From Schistocephalus solidus (taxonomy: Eukaryota; Platyhelminthes; Cestoda; Diphyllobothriidea; Diphyllobothriidae), in contig WEDG01005380.1 in NCBI GenBank assembly GCA_017591395.1, forward strand, positions 62,001 through 126,000: a stretch of 64,000 nucleotides of DNA, given 5' to 3'. The notes under the pieces were generated by a model that saw only the letters and a list, made by a program, of their open reading frames with translations, made no database searches and was not told the origin of the DNA. Of the stretch, positions 11,501-23,357 are shown one piece after another (positions within the stretch are counted from its first letter, which is position 1; each line of letters begins with the position of its first letter). The position numbers and the translations under genes are program-made.

Positions 11501-13634
11501 AGTCCTCGGACGCGCACGCCGTCAACACCAGGACTGGTTTGACGACAATGACGCCGACATCAGCAACTTACTGGCGGAGAAGAATGGACTACACAAAGCC
11601 TGCATGGACCTTCGGACTGACGCCACCAAAGCAGCCTTCTTCAGTTGCCAGTGCATTGTACAGCAACGGCTGCGAGATATGCAGGATGCCTGGGTGATCC
11701 GAAAGGCTGAGGAAATCCAGGAGTATGCGGTCCACAATGAAATGAAAAACTTCTTCAAAGCCATCAAGACCATATACGGTCCGTGTATCAAGGGGACCGC
11801 ACCACTGCTCAGCTCTTTCGGCACAACACTGCTGACAGAGAAATCGCAAATCCTGAAGCGCTGGGCCGAGCACTTCAGAAGTGTCCTTAATTGCTCATCA
11901 GCCATCTCCGATGCTGCCATTGACCGGCTCCCTCAAGTGGACACGAACAATGACCTGGATCTGCCGCTTTCCCTACCAGAAACCATTCGGGCCGTGCAGT
12001 AGATTTCCAGCGGTAAAGCACCGGGATCCGACGCAATCCCACCGGAAGTCTACAAACACGGTGGGCCCCGGCATATGGCAGAACTCACAACACTCTTCCA
12101 GGAGATGTGGCGCCAAGGAAAAGTTCCTCAGGATTTCAAAGACGTGACCATCGTCCATCTCTACAAACGGAAGGGGAACCGGCAACTCTGTGATAATCAC
12201 AGAGGCATCTCGTTTCTCAACATCACCGGGAAGATCTTCGCCCGTATCCTTCTCAATCGTCTGAACGGTCACCTAGAGCAGGGCCTGCTCCCGGAAAGCC
12301 AATGTGGCTTCCGCCGACACCGCGGAACAACCGATATGATCTTTGCCGCCCGCCAACTACAAGAGACGTGTCAGGAGATGCGAACTCACCTATACACTAC
12401 CTTCGTGGATCTAACGAAAGCCTTTGACACGGTGAATCGTGACGGACTGTGGAAAGCCATGCAGAAATTTGGTTGTCCTGAGCGGTTCACGCACATGGTG
12501 CGTCAGCTTCATGACGGGATGACGGCGCGCGTCACTGACAACGGGACGGTATCCGAAGCATTCGCTGTGACCAACGGAGTGAAGCAGGGCTGCGTACTGG
12601 CCCCCACCCTCTTCAGTCTCACGTTCTCGGCTCTGCTTATGGACGCCTACCGTGATGAGCAGCCTGGTATCCGCATCGCCTACAGAACTGACGGGCACCT
12701 TCTCAACAGTCGGCGTATGCAGGCTCCAACGCGCGTGTCTACGACTACAGTCCATTACTTGCTCTTCGCGGACGACTGCGCCCTTAACACCGTGACGCAG
12801 GAGGACATGCAAAGGAGCATGGACCTCTTCGCCGACGGCTGCACCAATTTTGGATTAACAATCAGTACAGCCAAAACGGTTGTCATGCACCAGCCGCCAC
12901 CCAGCGCGGAATGCAATGCTCCTCGAATCAATGTCAACGGTGCTCAACTCAAAAACGTGGAAACCTTCGCTTATCTAGGAAGCACGATGTCGCGCAACAC
13001 GAGAATCGATGACGAGGTTGCCCAAAGGATCTCCAAAGCTAGTCAGGCCTTCGGCCGGCTGCAGGCCTCCATGTGGAATCGCCACGGTATTCACCTGAAC
13101 ACCAAACTGAAGATGTACAAGGCCGTCGTCTTGACGACACTCCTTTACGGAGCTGAAACCTAGACCAACTACTCGAACCAAGCCAGGAAGCTGAATCACT
13201 TTCATCTCAGCTGCCTCCGCAGAATACTGAAGCTGAGATGGCAAGACAGGATCCCGGACACGGAAGTCCTGGAGCGGACCGGAATCCTCAGCATCCACGC
13301 CATACTGAGGCAAGGGCAACTGCGATGGAGTGGCCACCTGGTAAATATGGACGACGAGCGACTACCCAAACGACTTTTCTACGGATATTTCGCTACGGGT
13401 TCTCGCCGGGAGGGAGGTCAAAAACGGCGCTACAAGGACACTTTGAAGAAATCGCTGAAGCAACTGCAAATCAACTCGGCGACCTGGGAGGACCTCGCCC
13501 AGGATAGACCGGCATGGAGAAGATCAGTGAAGACTGGTTCAGAAATCTATGAGGCCAACCGGATCGCCGCCGCCAAGGCCAAAAGAGCGGCACGAAAGTC
13601 ACCAGCGCCCCGGACCAACACCGTCAATGCCTAG
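11500..13634 (+). pseudogene. LINE reverse transcriptase with in-frame amber codons
   Basis: After a helical linker (VLGRARRQHQDWFDD, AEEIQEY) comes [12 protein letters not shown], the usual entry to a LINE RT, then NHRGISFLN, motif [14 protein letters not shown], motif [17 protein letters not shown] and motif C LFADDC with the catalytic Asp pair, then VETFAYLGS. The C-terminal part carries [15 protein letters not shown] and an RLPKRLF-type segment, ending in a Lys/Arg-rich stretch. The frame is interrupted by TAG at 12000-12002, where a Gln-like position is expected, and TAG at 13161-13163, where a Trp is expected after GAET; it pauses again at TAG 13632-13634. Catalytic residues remain, so decay seems fairly recent. 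Confidence 0.85.
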
Positions 13635-14198
13635 GTCCTGCCAACATGCCCGCGCTGTCAACGCATCTTCCGCGCGCGAATCGGCCTGGTTGGACATCTA
13701 CGGTCGCAATGCACCAACAATCCGACAATTTTAATTTCTACGTCAAATTCTGCCAACCCTCCTTCAGACTCCCCTACCCTCACTCCTGGCATCAATTCCA
13801 TTGCTCCCACCATCATAGAGACCACATCCATCTACTCATCGCCTGTTACCCCCACGACCGACACCACCACCGCCATCAGCGATGGGGAATCTCTCCTAAG
13901 CTGTACTCAATGCGACCGCACATTCACCTCACGCATCGGCCTGGTCGGTCACTTGCGAATACATCGTACAGAGACCGGTGAGCCAGTGCCTGGAACACCA
14001 TCACACAGCAGAGATCGTCGCCTCCACTGCCCTCACTGTCCTCGCGCATTCACTCATCGCATGGGCCTATTCGGTCACATGCGCATCCATGACAGCGGAA
14101 TTCACCACAATGCCGACAACACCGATACACCATGCACACCCTCCGCTCCTGCCATTCTTAGCGCTCCTGCCACCCCCACTACCACGCAAGTCTACTAG
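13635..14198 (+). pseudogene. LINE C-terminal zinc-finger tail
   Basis: Directly after the TAG at 13632-13634 and in the same frame as the RT there are 187 open codons to a terminal TAG at 14196-14198. They contain three fingers of the form C-x2-C-x12-H: CPRCQRIF...GHLRSQC from about 13647 (last ligand Cys), CTQCDRTF...GHLRIH from about 13902, and CPHCPRAF...GHMRIH from about 14028. Ser/Thr/Pro-rich linkers separate them. Because frame and order match the RT, I read this as the C-terminus of the retrotransposon protein, cut off by one nonsense codon. Its likely role is nucleic-acid binding. Confidence 0.75.
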
Positions 14199-14429
14199 CA
14201 CTTTAAAATAAATCACGCGCAAGTCACCGTCCCTGCTCCACTTTCCCATGGAGCATACGGTGGACATCGTGTGACTACGACGGTCGAACTATCGTATTCT
14301 ATCCATAATATACTAGCTACTGAACGACTGCCAGTGAGGCTCATGATGAAGCCCCGTGGCGCAATGGGACGAGTGTATTGTGTACTGCGATATGTGGGCG
14401 CCCCACTACCACTATTAGACCGTTCGACC

Positions 14430-14830
14430 GTCGATTACGACAACGTCCACCGTATGCTCCACGGAAGGGTGGTGCAGGAACGGTGACTTACGCGTGTATT
14501 AGTTTAAAGTGATAGTAGACTTTCGCTGCTTCTACCGCACTCGCTCCTCCTCCCCCACCTGAATCCGGTGTCATGACAGAATCAATAAGACCAGAGATGG
14601 GAGAGGGCACAGGTGGCTGGTGCGGCCGGATCCGCCCCTGGGCGTACCACCACACCTGGCTCGGATCCCATGGAGTGGGAGTGCCATAAAGGCCACATTT
14701 AGAAGGATTCCTTGCAGCCTTACTCTCAGTCCACCAGTCAGCCACCACACAGAACACACATTGGGCTGACCACGTGATCCGAGTTATCCCGTCAGTTGTC
14801 AACCTTCCAAGCCACGGCTTTCAGCGCACT
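14430..14830 (-). repeat. LINE 3'-end-like fragment, minus orientation
   Basis: Reverse-complement match to the LINE end at 14199-14300: GTCTACTATCACTTTAAACT, then GAGCATACGGTGGACGTTG and GACGGTCGAA. Upstream (to the right) it extends into a block with CTCCTCCCCCACCTGAATCC and GGAGAGGGCACAGGTGGCTGG that is also present at 25145-25240. With the plus-strand LINE end it forms an inverted arrangement 120-240 bp apart. Confidence 0.65.
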
Positions 14831-15589
14831 GGGATAGTTCCAAGCGTGTCAGATTGTTTATAGTGAGGAAAATGCGGTGAGCTGTCGACCTCACTCGCTC
14901 CCCCACCCCCACAATCAGACCACCGTCCGAGCCATTGAGTTGTCTGATGTGGGAGTGGGCGCATTGACCGACGGATTGGCGTACCCGTCTTCGCGCACCA
15001 CAGCACGACCTGGCCCTTATAATGCACACACCAGGATTCACATAATCAGGGGATATGGAGGAGCCATCGCTGTCTGACTCCCAGTTCACTGCTCAGCCAC
15101 TCGATACACACAGTACATACACTGGGACGATGTCGTGGTCTGGTGTAAGCGTTAGATTGGCAGCCTTCCAAGCCACGGTTTCTATGAAACCGTGATTTCA
15201 TCAGGTACGTGATGATGATGAGGGTGTTGTCAATTTATTGGTGTAGGTAGTGTGTGCTGATTTGGCTTAGCCTCCGGTGGTTTACCGCAGGTTTTCGTGG
15301 AGGTGCATGTGTCCTAATAGGCCCATGCGGTGTGTAATTGTGCGGGAGCAGTGAGGGTACTGGAGGTGAGGGTTCCTTCTTAAAGTGGCCTCTATGGCAC
15401 TCCTACTCAGGCGGGATACAAGCGCTCCCTTTCTTGCATCTGCGAAACCCTAGCCAATTGTGCGCGGACTAGGCGTGTGTGCCACGCACAGGCTGGATGC
15501 TTAGCTTCGTCAGCCACTGTGCCCTTTTCCGCATTCGGTCTTCTTTACATTAGGTTCAAGTGGGTGACAGGCGGGAAAGTGCGGTCTAT
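14831..15589. other. No gene; short hairpin at ~15177-15196
   Basis: Contains a second CCTTCCAAGCCACGG block (about 15165, first at about 14805), and just after it a perfect short hairpin, ACGGTTTC-TAT-GAAACCGT. A CACTCGCTCCCCCACCCCC block at about 14890 resembles the LINE-end fragments. No coding frame above 100 codons. Confidence 0.45.
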
Positions 15590-15675
15590 GCTGTGCAAAT
15601 CACCGTCCCGGCGCACATCTTGCTGTGGGCAAATGGTGGACACTGTCGTTATCGATGGTCGAACAGTCTCGGAAT
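15590..15675 (+). repeat. LINE 3'-end-like fragment, plus orientation
   Basis: GCAAATCACCGTCCC, then GGTGGACACTGTCG and GATGGTCGAACAGTCTCGG follow the same order as the LINE end at 14220-14300, with clear divergence. Confidence 0.5.
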
Positions 15676-16224
15676 CAACCAACAGAAGCTAAATGTCCGC
15701 ATTGTGTGGGGCTAGCAAGCAATTTCCGAAAGTTAAGTGGCAAGCGGAGTGGCGTGCGTCATCCACACTCCTTTTAGGGCGGGCAGTGCATTAAACCTTG
15801 CAGGCTCTACAGGTGGGTGAGTGGAACCCATCGGCAGATCACATATGCACCTCTCCCGGTGACCGCCTCCTCCAGTTTTAATATGATACCGGGGAATAGG
15901 GCATATAGTTGGGGCAATTTTAGCTTTCATACTTGTAAAATAAAGCGAAATTTGCCTCAGGTATTCACTCCTCGTCACTCTGCGAGCACTTTAGAAGGTG
16001 AAGATCGAAGGAGGGTTTTGCTCGTCACCGGGAATTGATTCCAGGTGACCAGCTGCTGAGAGGTTTAGATCTCTAGTTTGGTCTCCTTATAACATTTTCC
16101 AGATGGACCGTCAGTTTAGCCTCTCTTTTCCTATCGGCTGCACCTTTGATCAGACACGGTCTTCGAAGCGACCTTGTGAATGATGTTTAAGACAACAACA
16201 GCGGAAAGTTTTGAAAGGTCTATT

Positions 16225-16460
16225 TCTGAGGTTGTACGGTGGGTACGGATCTCTGGTCCAGCCAAACTGCGGTTGTTTCAGACTGACGGACGACGGCCAT
16301 TTAGTCAGAAATTTCCATTTTCATACCCCTTGCCCTTGTCTGTATCGCCATCTCAGCATATATTACTAGTTACTGTGCGACTGCCTGCGAGGGCTATACA
16401 TTGAGCCCCAAGGCACACCTGGACGATAATGTCTCTTAATCTGAGCAGTGAGCGTCCCTT
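16225..16460 (+). mobile_element. SINE copy, degraded
   Basis: Body and 3' end match the copy at 6460-6700: ACGACGGCCATTTAGTCAGAAAT, then a GTGCGACTGCCTGCGAGGGC block, GAGCCCCAAGGC and AGTGAGCGTCCC. The tRNA-like head (GGTGGGTACGGATC, GGTCCAGCC) is weak. Confidence 0.5.
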
Positions 16461-16689
16461 CTTCCAGTTACATATTTATTTGTTTACATTTTTCACTCCG
16501 TTTACAATAAAAAGCGAAAAGTGTATTATTTATGTTATATCGAGAAATATAATAGCAATTCGTCTGCGATGAACAGTCACACTCGAACTTGTTGGATTAC
16601 GTCTTCCGGTTTTAATTTTAGGTAATAAAGTGTGGCTACTTAATTGTGTTAAAGTAATTCGTGTTGTGAACACCTCAAATGGCGGTGCC

Positions 16690-17060
16690 GCAACAGCGAC
16701 GGACCGACAGTTCGACCGTCATAGTCCGACGATGTCCACCGTATGCTCCATGGGAAGGTGGAGCAGGGACGGTGACTTGCGCGTGATTTAGTTTAAAGTG
16801 ATAGTAGACTTGCGCTGCATCTACCGCATGAGCTGGGTACGCGCGTGACCATAATTCATGCCATACACACATCTGAGACGCGTTAGGCTCACGTCCGATT
16901 AGCCATTGCGCCCACTCTCGTTCCCGGTCAATTGTCAGGCTCGGACAGTGCATTAGAGAAGGCAGAGGGAGCATGAAATCGATACTGAGGAGAATCCCTC
17001 CTTGTGGCTAATAAGCGCAGTTCTCGCTTAGAATAAATTTGACAGGATGGAACCCATCAT
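16690..17060 (-). repeat. LINE 3'-end-like fragment plus extended flank
   Basis: The minus-strand reading matches the LINE tail (GTCTACTATCACTTTAAAC, GCGCAAGTCACCGTCCC, GAGCATACGGTGGACATCG). To the right, a block with GGCTCGGACAGTGCA and AATCGATACTGAGGA recurs near 34840-34900, so a larger dispersed repeat is present, of which the LINE tail is one end. Confidence 0.6.
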
Positions 17061-17931
17061 GACATGCCGACAGTTTTGAATCGAAAGGTTCTCAGCCGTA
17101 TTCACGACTGAAGGTCAGATTGAAGGGGTCTTTTCCCAATCTGGTCCCTAGGCCACCCCTCATTCATGGGGTATCCATGACCTCGCTTCCACCAAATGAG
17201 GCCTGAGACATCAACTTGAAGTGGGCGACCAGATAGATTATGACACGCGTCGAAGAGCTGTTTGTTTTTGTCCATCACTGCAGCTGCGCTCACCTCCAGT
17301 CGCCTTGCTTTTGTCTTTACATTGGAAGATAGTGGCAGATGTGGAAAGAGGGCGTTAGGTGGGTGCACACAAGTCTGTTTCATAGTTAGTACATTCACGT
17401 GCAAATCACTGCTCAGCCAACCTTGTAAAGTAGCCGTTATCCTCCTGATTCACGATAGCTGAACTATCGATGATATGAAATTGTCCAGGCAGTGTCGTAC
17501 TACCTCCCACTAGTCGCTGAGTTAGCTATGCAGTAGGTGACCTAACTCATGCAATGTGTGATCAAAATTTGAGTGAGCAGTTTAGCGTAAATTTTGTCTT
17601 GTTATTTTGGTTTGTTAAGTGGATTTGAGATTCAAAGAGCGTTTTACTAAAAAAACACTACGAGTTCAACCTTATATATTGTAGGAAAACGGGCAGGATT
17701 TGGGCGAAATCGGAGGTTGCCGGGCATCCGAGAAATTACCTATGCTATTTAATAACAAAGAACAAACTCCATAGTTTTTTTATATTGTGCTATAAAGAAC
17801 ATTAAGACAAGTAAGAAATTTGTTTCAAATAAATCGATTCTGGAACCGGAAATTTTGATCGTAATTCAATGAAAATCAGATGAAGGCAAGTGGGAGGAAT
17901 TGCAAGCAAAAAGTCAAATTTATAAATTATT
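17061..17931. other. No recognised feature
   Basis: Overlapping short frames around 17102-17462, without domains. AT-rich from about 17570. Confidence 0.4.
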
Positions 17932-18349
17932 TTGTGCAAATTGCTGGCGTTTTTGTCACAAAATGCAGGAATAAACTTTTTTACCAATACTTTGTTTTAC
18001 TACGGGAAAACGATGACCGTTAACGAATTGCGTACAAGATACTTGGAGATGGACTACATCTGGTTCATCCTACCTAAGAAGGGCATTCAACAGCACTATA
18101 AAAATCCCCCTTTAACCGCTTTCAACGTCGGATGAACCTACTATTAGGACATACTTTGTCCTCCCCAACTACGACAGATCGTTCGATGTCGACCGGCCAT
18201 CGGTAGTGGGTCGTGCACTCAAAAACCAGGCCAATCCCCGATTGAAGAGACTGTCGGCCAACGTATACGACCGCAGACAGTCACCTCATGCGCCAAAGTC
18301 CCCTAAAAAAACCTCAGATAGCTCAGAAAAGTCCAAGCTGGTCACATAA
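17932..18349 (+). pseudogene. Unrecognised coding remnant in two frames
   Basis: Two abutting frames look protein-like and appear to belong together. The first (17932-18135) ends in a segment with NELRTRYLEMDYIWFILP and HYKNPPLTAFNV. The second (about 18128 to TAA 18347-18349) continues with SDEPTIRTYFVLP, YDRSFDVDRPSVVGRALK, RLKRLSANVYDRR and a Lys/Ser-rich end. Mixed charged and hydrophobic composition over about 120 codons in AT-rich surroundings is unusual for chance. The shift near 18130 suggests a one- or two-base lesion. I do not recognise the family. It could be a decayed retrocopy of a host gene or the terminal exon of a gene with a sequencing error. Confidence 0.45.
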
Positions 18350-18966
18350 AAAGGAAAAATGTAAAGTTTATTAATCGTATTCTCTTGGCTTACACTCATG
18401 GGCATTTTTCTGCGATTTAACAATGATCGTGTTGCCGGGCATCAAGAGGAAGAAGAAAACGATGGGCACGAGGAGCAGGGAAAAATGGAATACAAATGAA
18501 AATGATTATTTCGTCACTGCCCTCTAGTTTATCGTACTTTTAGCGGCGAAGAAACGAATAACCAGGTTGTATGAACCGATCTAGGAATACTAGTAGTGAT
18601 AACTCAACTTGCTGACTGCTGACAGTAGTCGCATCTTCCGACTTACAACAATGCAATAAATAAAAGCTCTTGTTTTTCTTTATGCTTGACGATGGAAAAG
18701 TTTGCATCTCGTGAATATTTCCCGCCAGACCAATTATGTTTTTACACCGATGTCGAAGCAACAGAATTCTAATGCGGGTGAAATCGGCAATGAAGTCACC
18801 CCAGGGCTTTCAAGCCGCTATCTGCTATGACTATCAAATTCTCGGAGTCCTTATAACAGATGCACACTATCAACTTAGTAAATGCAAAGAGCAGAAAGAA
18901 CAACACATGCTATTCTTAAAGGACCGTATTCACCTTACGTTACCCGCTATAATGCTCTACACGTAA
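18350..18966. other. No recognised feature
   Basis: AT-rich sequence after the coding remnant. No poly(A) run directly follows the stop codon, so a recent retrocopy is not supported by a tail. Confidence 0.4.
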
Positions 18967-19784
18967 AACCCCCTATTACCACCGGTCCCGTATTACACGA
19001 GCATAGGGTTTCTGGCTTTCTTGGTGCTGTTCATAAACGACCGTTACCCATATCATCATTTAAACTGACCAGTGCGCATGGCCAGAATCATTGGGGTTTT
19101 TTATAATGTTTATGCCTTCGTTCCAGAACGACTGCCTTCAAGCACCTATCTACTTGCCCCAATTGTTCTTATTAATCTCTTCAAATAGCCGCTAGGGGAG
19201 CTCTGGTGCAGCACTGGGTTAATTTCAGTTGATTTAAGTCAAGACAAGTGAGTCTACTAGCTGCACATTCCCATGTGAGTAACTAATACGCAAGTTCAGT
19301 AAGTTTATCGTCGTACGACAGTTTCTCCTTTGGTTTGCTGGGCATGTTATGCTTCGGTTTGCATCGGTTTATTCGGTGATGTTTGCGCTGGGGTTTAAGC
19401 TAAGGGGTAATGTGAGGGTCAGGAATTACTTTAAGGGGTTATGGCTAGAGTTAGGTGATGGGGTAGGAATGAAGCTTTAGCGTTTGAACGTAGTTTTAAG
19501 GTTAAGGGTTGCAATTTTGGGTTATGGCTAGGGTAAGGGTTAGGGTTTAGCTTTAGTGTTGGGGCTAGGACGGTGGAGTTTGTGTTTGGGCAATTGATTC
19601 CTACGGTTAGTTGTCTGTTGCCTACCGTTCGCTAGCGATAACCTACGGCTTCCGTGTTCTCACCCGGTCTACTTGGACGGCACCTTTTGATTTGCACGTT
19701 CACTTCCCTGAGTCCTCGGTCTAGTGTCGCCCTTTGCTCAACCCCTAAAGCCCCTTCTTACCACCAGTCCCGTATTGCAGGGAA
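18967..19784. repeat. Block bounded by ~33 bp direct repeats, telomere-like interior
   Basis: The block starts with CCCCTATTACCACCGGTCCCG and near its end repeats CCCCTTCTTACCACCAGTCCCG about 785 bp later in the same orientation. Between them, about 19375-19570 is G/T-rich with many degenerate TTAGGG-like units (GGGTAAGGGTTAGGGTTTAG). It could be an insertion with long direct repeats or a diverged interstitial telomere-like tract. Confidence 0.5.
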
Positions 19785-20451
19785 CGTTGGTTTTTTATTT
19801 GTTCATTGAACTTACATATTAGACCCTTACCAATGTCCAATCAAGCCCGGGTCATTTTTAGGTTTGATGCCCAGCACACATCACATTTACGTTTTCCGAT
19901 TATTCGTCCGCATACACGAGGAAGAACACAACTACTCCGAGGAGGTGGCTTGTGCGTGAATTGGGACTTGAGTGTGGAAGACTAGCACAGATGCCACTTA
20001 AATAAGACGTCTTGCATCTATCGTCGGCAGACCGCGAGACACGCGCAAGACGGCTAAAGTAGAGTGCGGAATCAGTGATAACGACGCATGCCCCTCCATC
20101 TGCACGAATTCGGCTTCACCACATGAATATCACGTCAGGAAGATTTGTCATAATTTAGATCAAGAAGGAGCGATTGCAACCTGATTCTCAGTTGTGAGAA
20201 TCGAGTTATCTAGCCAGATAAAAAACCTTACAAACCATGATCTTTAAGGCCCCCCGGTAGGTCACAAGCACGTCAGATGTCCTTAAGGCGAGAACAAGTC
20301 GCAGATTATCTGCCTCGCTCTTGTTCTCTTCTCCCATCCCGTACCAGTGGCCAGACTGATGTAAGGCAACTGGAGCTGCTAGTGAACTCGCCATGGCTGA
20401 CTCAACACCCACCCTGATCTGCACCTGGCACAACCGGTGCTGGGTGATTTC
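19785..20451. other. No recognised feature
   Basis: Short frames only (a 75-codon minus frame at 20206-20433). Confidence 0.4.
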
Positions 20452-20820
20452 ACCAACCTAAGCAGACGCTAGGGATGCCTTGTATGGCCGCCTGAGTAGG
20501 ACTCAGGAATAAGAACCATCCTGACCACTTAAAGTAGGTGGCCTTAGGATAAATTTCAGGAAGGGTAAATACACTCGTGTCTTAACGCTCACGCTAGCCC
20601 TAACATAAAACGAAACTGTAACCTTAATCTTAAACCCTAGCCCTACCTTAAACCTAAACCATACAGTTAACACGGCAATAACCTTAGCTCTTAGTCTTAT
20701 CATGACCCTAACCATAACTCTGGAAGTTAGCGTAAAATCGCATGTATTGTGGGAGAGGCTTTTCCCGTGTCCTGTTTAGGCGGCCATGCAAGGCAGCCTT
20801 ACCAGGCAGACTTAGATAAC
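20452..20820. mobile_element. Inverted-repeat element with telomere-like interior, copy 1
   Basis: The left end (about 20458-20515) and the right end read in reverse (about 20815-20760) align imperfectly over about 55 bp: CTAAGCAGACG.. against CTAAGTCTGCC.., GCCTTGTATGGCCGCCT against GCCTTGCATGGCCGCCT, and AGGACTCAGGAATAAG against AGGACACGGGAAAAG. The interior is C/A-rich with degenerate CCCTAA units (AACCCTAGCCCTACC). There is no transposase. A second copy with the same terminal motif lies at 56340-56690. Confidence 0.6.
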
Positions 20821-23004
20821 CTGTACAGCCGTATTCTTAAGAGTTACTGCGAAAGTAATATTGAAGGAGTTGGAGTATTGCAGCGTCACAAAATTTGAAG
20901 GAGCATGTTGATCCGTAAGGTAGGAAAGGTTTACAGCTGTGTTAAACATGGAAAAATGAAACTCTTATACGTGGCCAAAAATATGTTCTACGATCGAGAG
21001 GCGGTCGAATTTTCACCTCTATTTAAGGCAGAAAAATTAACTGTTGTCAGAGTCGTTAGAGATTCGATACCGAGCGTCTTCAATCGAAATCTTTAGTCTA
21101 AGACGAGGTGACGAATGAACCATCGCACGCTGAAATCAACGCTAACTTAGACTTACCACCAACCCTGAAAGAGGATCTTAGGAGAGTTCAGCCACTCTCT
21201 TATAGGAAAAGTAATATTTCACACAAAAATCTCAAGGGTGGCAACCTTCAACTTTCTGGACGAGGAGATTCGGTGTGAAAGCCCCAGGAGCTTAAAAAAC
21301 CATTGTTGTGTAAAAACACAAAGTAGGAAAGGTTGCGAGAACCACAATCTTACTAGTATGACTTTATTTGCATCCTTCATAACTGTCTAATCAGAGTTGA
21401 AAAAGCACTCCTGACGGAGACGCAACGCTTCGATTAATTCTACCTTTCATTAGCCATCTCAAATGTCTAAAAATCTAGGCAAGTCTCAGCCCCACCTTTG
21501 GCGATCCGGCATAGCCCTTGAACATGGTGGACCGAAACGACTACCAGACGATGATGAGGAACTTGGACTGTTCGGGAAAAAATTACGGGATTAGTGTAGC
21601 CACTTCACAATAAGGTGTTTGATCTGGTTATTCACCATGGGACGTCTTCGGATATCTCTGTCATGACGAGGGTGATTCGGGTTGCAACCTGGCAAGAACA
21701 CTGTCGGTAATAAGCACTCACTTTTAACCCACTTTCATTGCAAACGCAAATGATAGAAAACAAGTCGTTTGACTCGGATCCCGGAGCATTCTCCGCAAAA
21801 CGAACAGGGACAAAATGCCGGAGACTTCCAACATGCCTACCGTAGCAGTTTAAATTCGACACATCCAAGCAACCAAAACACCGCACCCAAGCTTAAGAAT
21901 GTGGTCATCGTTTTCGCGACTTGAGAATTACTATAAAGCTGTATCGATGTTGGGCTGAAAAATAAATAGGGCTGTTGTAACCAACCTGAAAATTGAACCT
22001 CTATTCCGTTAGTCGAGTAAATTATGTTTCCGACAGTAGCAGGAACCAGCACTTGTGTGGTGTGCGTAATATGGGGACGAACTGCATTGCCAGCTATTGC
22101 ACCTTCGGTCGCCTCGACTCAATCTTGCCATTGGAACATGGTGGATGTGGAAAGGGGCTAATGTCAATTGTGCGCTAGGTTTCCTCGACATAATCCCGTT
22201 AACTCGACACCCACCACTGCTCGCAGGTCATGTTGGTCACAAGTAAACATACTCTCCTGTTGTAAGAGGAATGATGGCCCGATATTGTCCTTAAACATAA
22301 AGATTTCGTAAATAAACTCATGCCGATGTGTTTGTCAATCTATCAATCTGTGGGAACAGATCGATCAGGATCCCTCTGCTTATTCAATCCAAACCAGAGC
22401 TTCAGATAGACAGACCCTAGGCGATTCCACAAGGTAAAGATTTCACGAAGATCTAACCTCTGGGCCTTTACTACCTGAACTCGTGTCCTTGTCCTACTTT
22501 TTAATAGGTCACAGGACCTAGCCTCAACCAATGCGCAGAGCCAAACGGTGAAGTCGGATGGGAAGTACACAGAGAGAGTGTGAGAGAAAAGTTTTTTTGT
22601 AGCAAAACAACTTAAACTACAAGGTCGGAGTGACCCCAGTCACCTGATACCCCCCTTCCGCCTTAAGCAATTTGAAGGGGGCAGGATGGGGCACGATCAG
22701 ATCAAATAGTGACAGACGCACATGCACACACGCACGCATACACAGGTCTACCAATCGTCGAAAGAGGCGGAACAGTTCGCAAAATGCGGGGGATTATCAC
22801 AATTGCACGGATAAGTACATATGCCTCATATATGCTCGGCGGCCCATGAAGGCTGTGTTGTCAATCGTTCTGACCTCAAAAATACCAATGCTCGAGGCGG
22901 GACAGAGTGGAGGGCCTAGGCAGGGCTGGCAAGCAGAGCAGCGGGCGGATAAAATTAGTCTGCGACCGCAAGGGGTGGAGTGGGTTTGTTAATATGCAAG
23001 TTCA
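20821..23004. other. No recognised feature
   Basis: Only short frames, the longest 106 codons (22672-22992) with no domain. A 63-codon frame at 20905-21096 is protein-like in composition but too short to judge. Confidence 0.4.
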
Positions 23005-23027
23005 TGTGTGTGTGTGTGTGTGTGTGT
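23005..23027. repeat. (TG)n microsatellite
   Basis: About eleven TG dinucleotides. Confidence 0.95.
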
Positions 23028-23253
23028 CAGAAGTATCCTACTTCCAGAGAGAGCGAGGGAGAGGGAGGGGCAGGAAGCACGCAGTTACAGAAATTTCAGA
23101 TCCAATGATTTAGTTTGTAAACTGCAGTGCCGCTCAGAAAGGCAATATTAGTCCCTCTTTAGATTGTGTCATGGAATAAGCGTTTAATTTGAGTGTACAG
23201 TAGGCCCATAATGCCCTCAGGTGGGGTGTCGTAGCGAAAGCAGACGTTGGAAA

Positions 23254-23255
<2 letters not shown>

Positions 23256-23343
<88 letters not shown>

Positions 23344-23357
23344 AGAGAGAGAGAGAA
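23256..23357. repeat. (GA)n microsatellite
   Basis: About 50 GA units with one GGGAGGGA interruption near 23337. It lies about 0.9 kb downstream of the homeobox stop codon on the minus strand, where the transcript reads (TC)n if the 3' UTR extends this far. Confidence 0.95.

Larger units (their letters stand above)
9880..14310 (+). mobile_element. Non-LTR retrotransposon (LINE), nearly full length, degraded
   Basis: An APE-type LINE with, in order, a GC-rich 5' leader (about 9880-10511), an apurinic-like endonuclease, a linker, a reverse transcriptase, a C-terminal basic region and a C2H2-type zinc-finger tail, then a short 3' region (14199-about 14310) whose sequence recurs in several other places in the window. 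Reading is broken by frameshifts near 11312, 11460 and 11500, and by in-frame stops. I cannot fix target-site duplications or exact ends. The clade is not decided; the layout of endonuclease, RT and zinc fingers in one long frame resembles LINEs common in tapeworm genomes (family knowledge, not tested). Confidence 0.85.
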
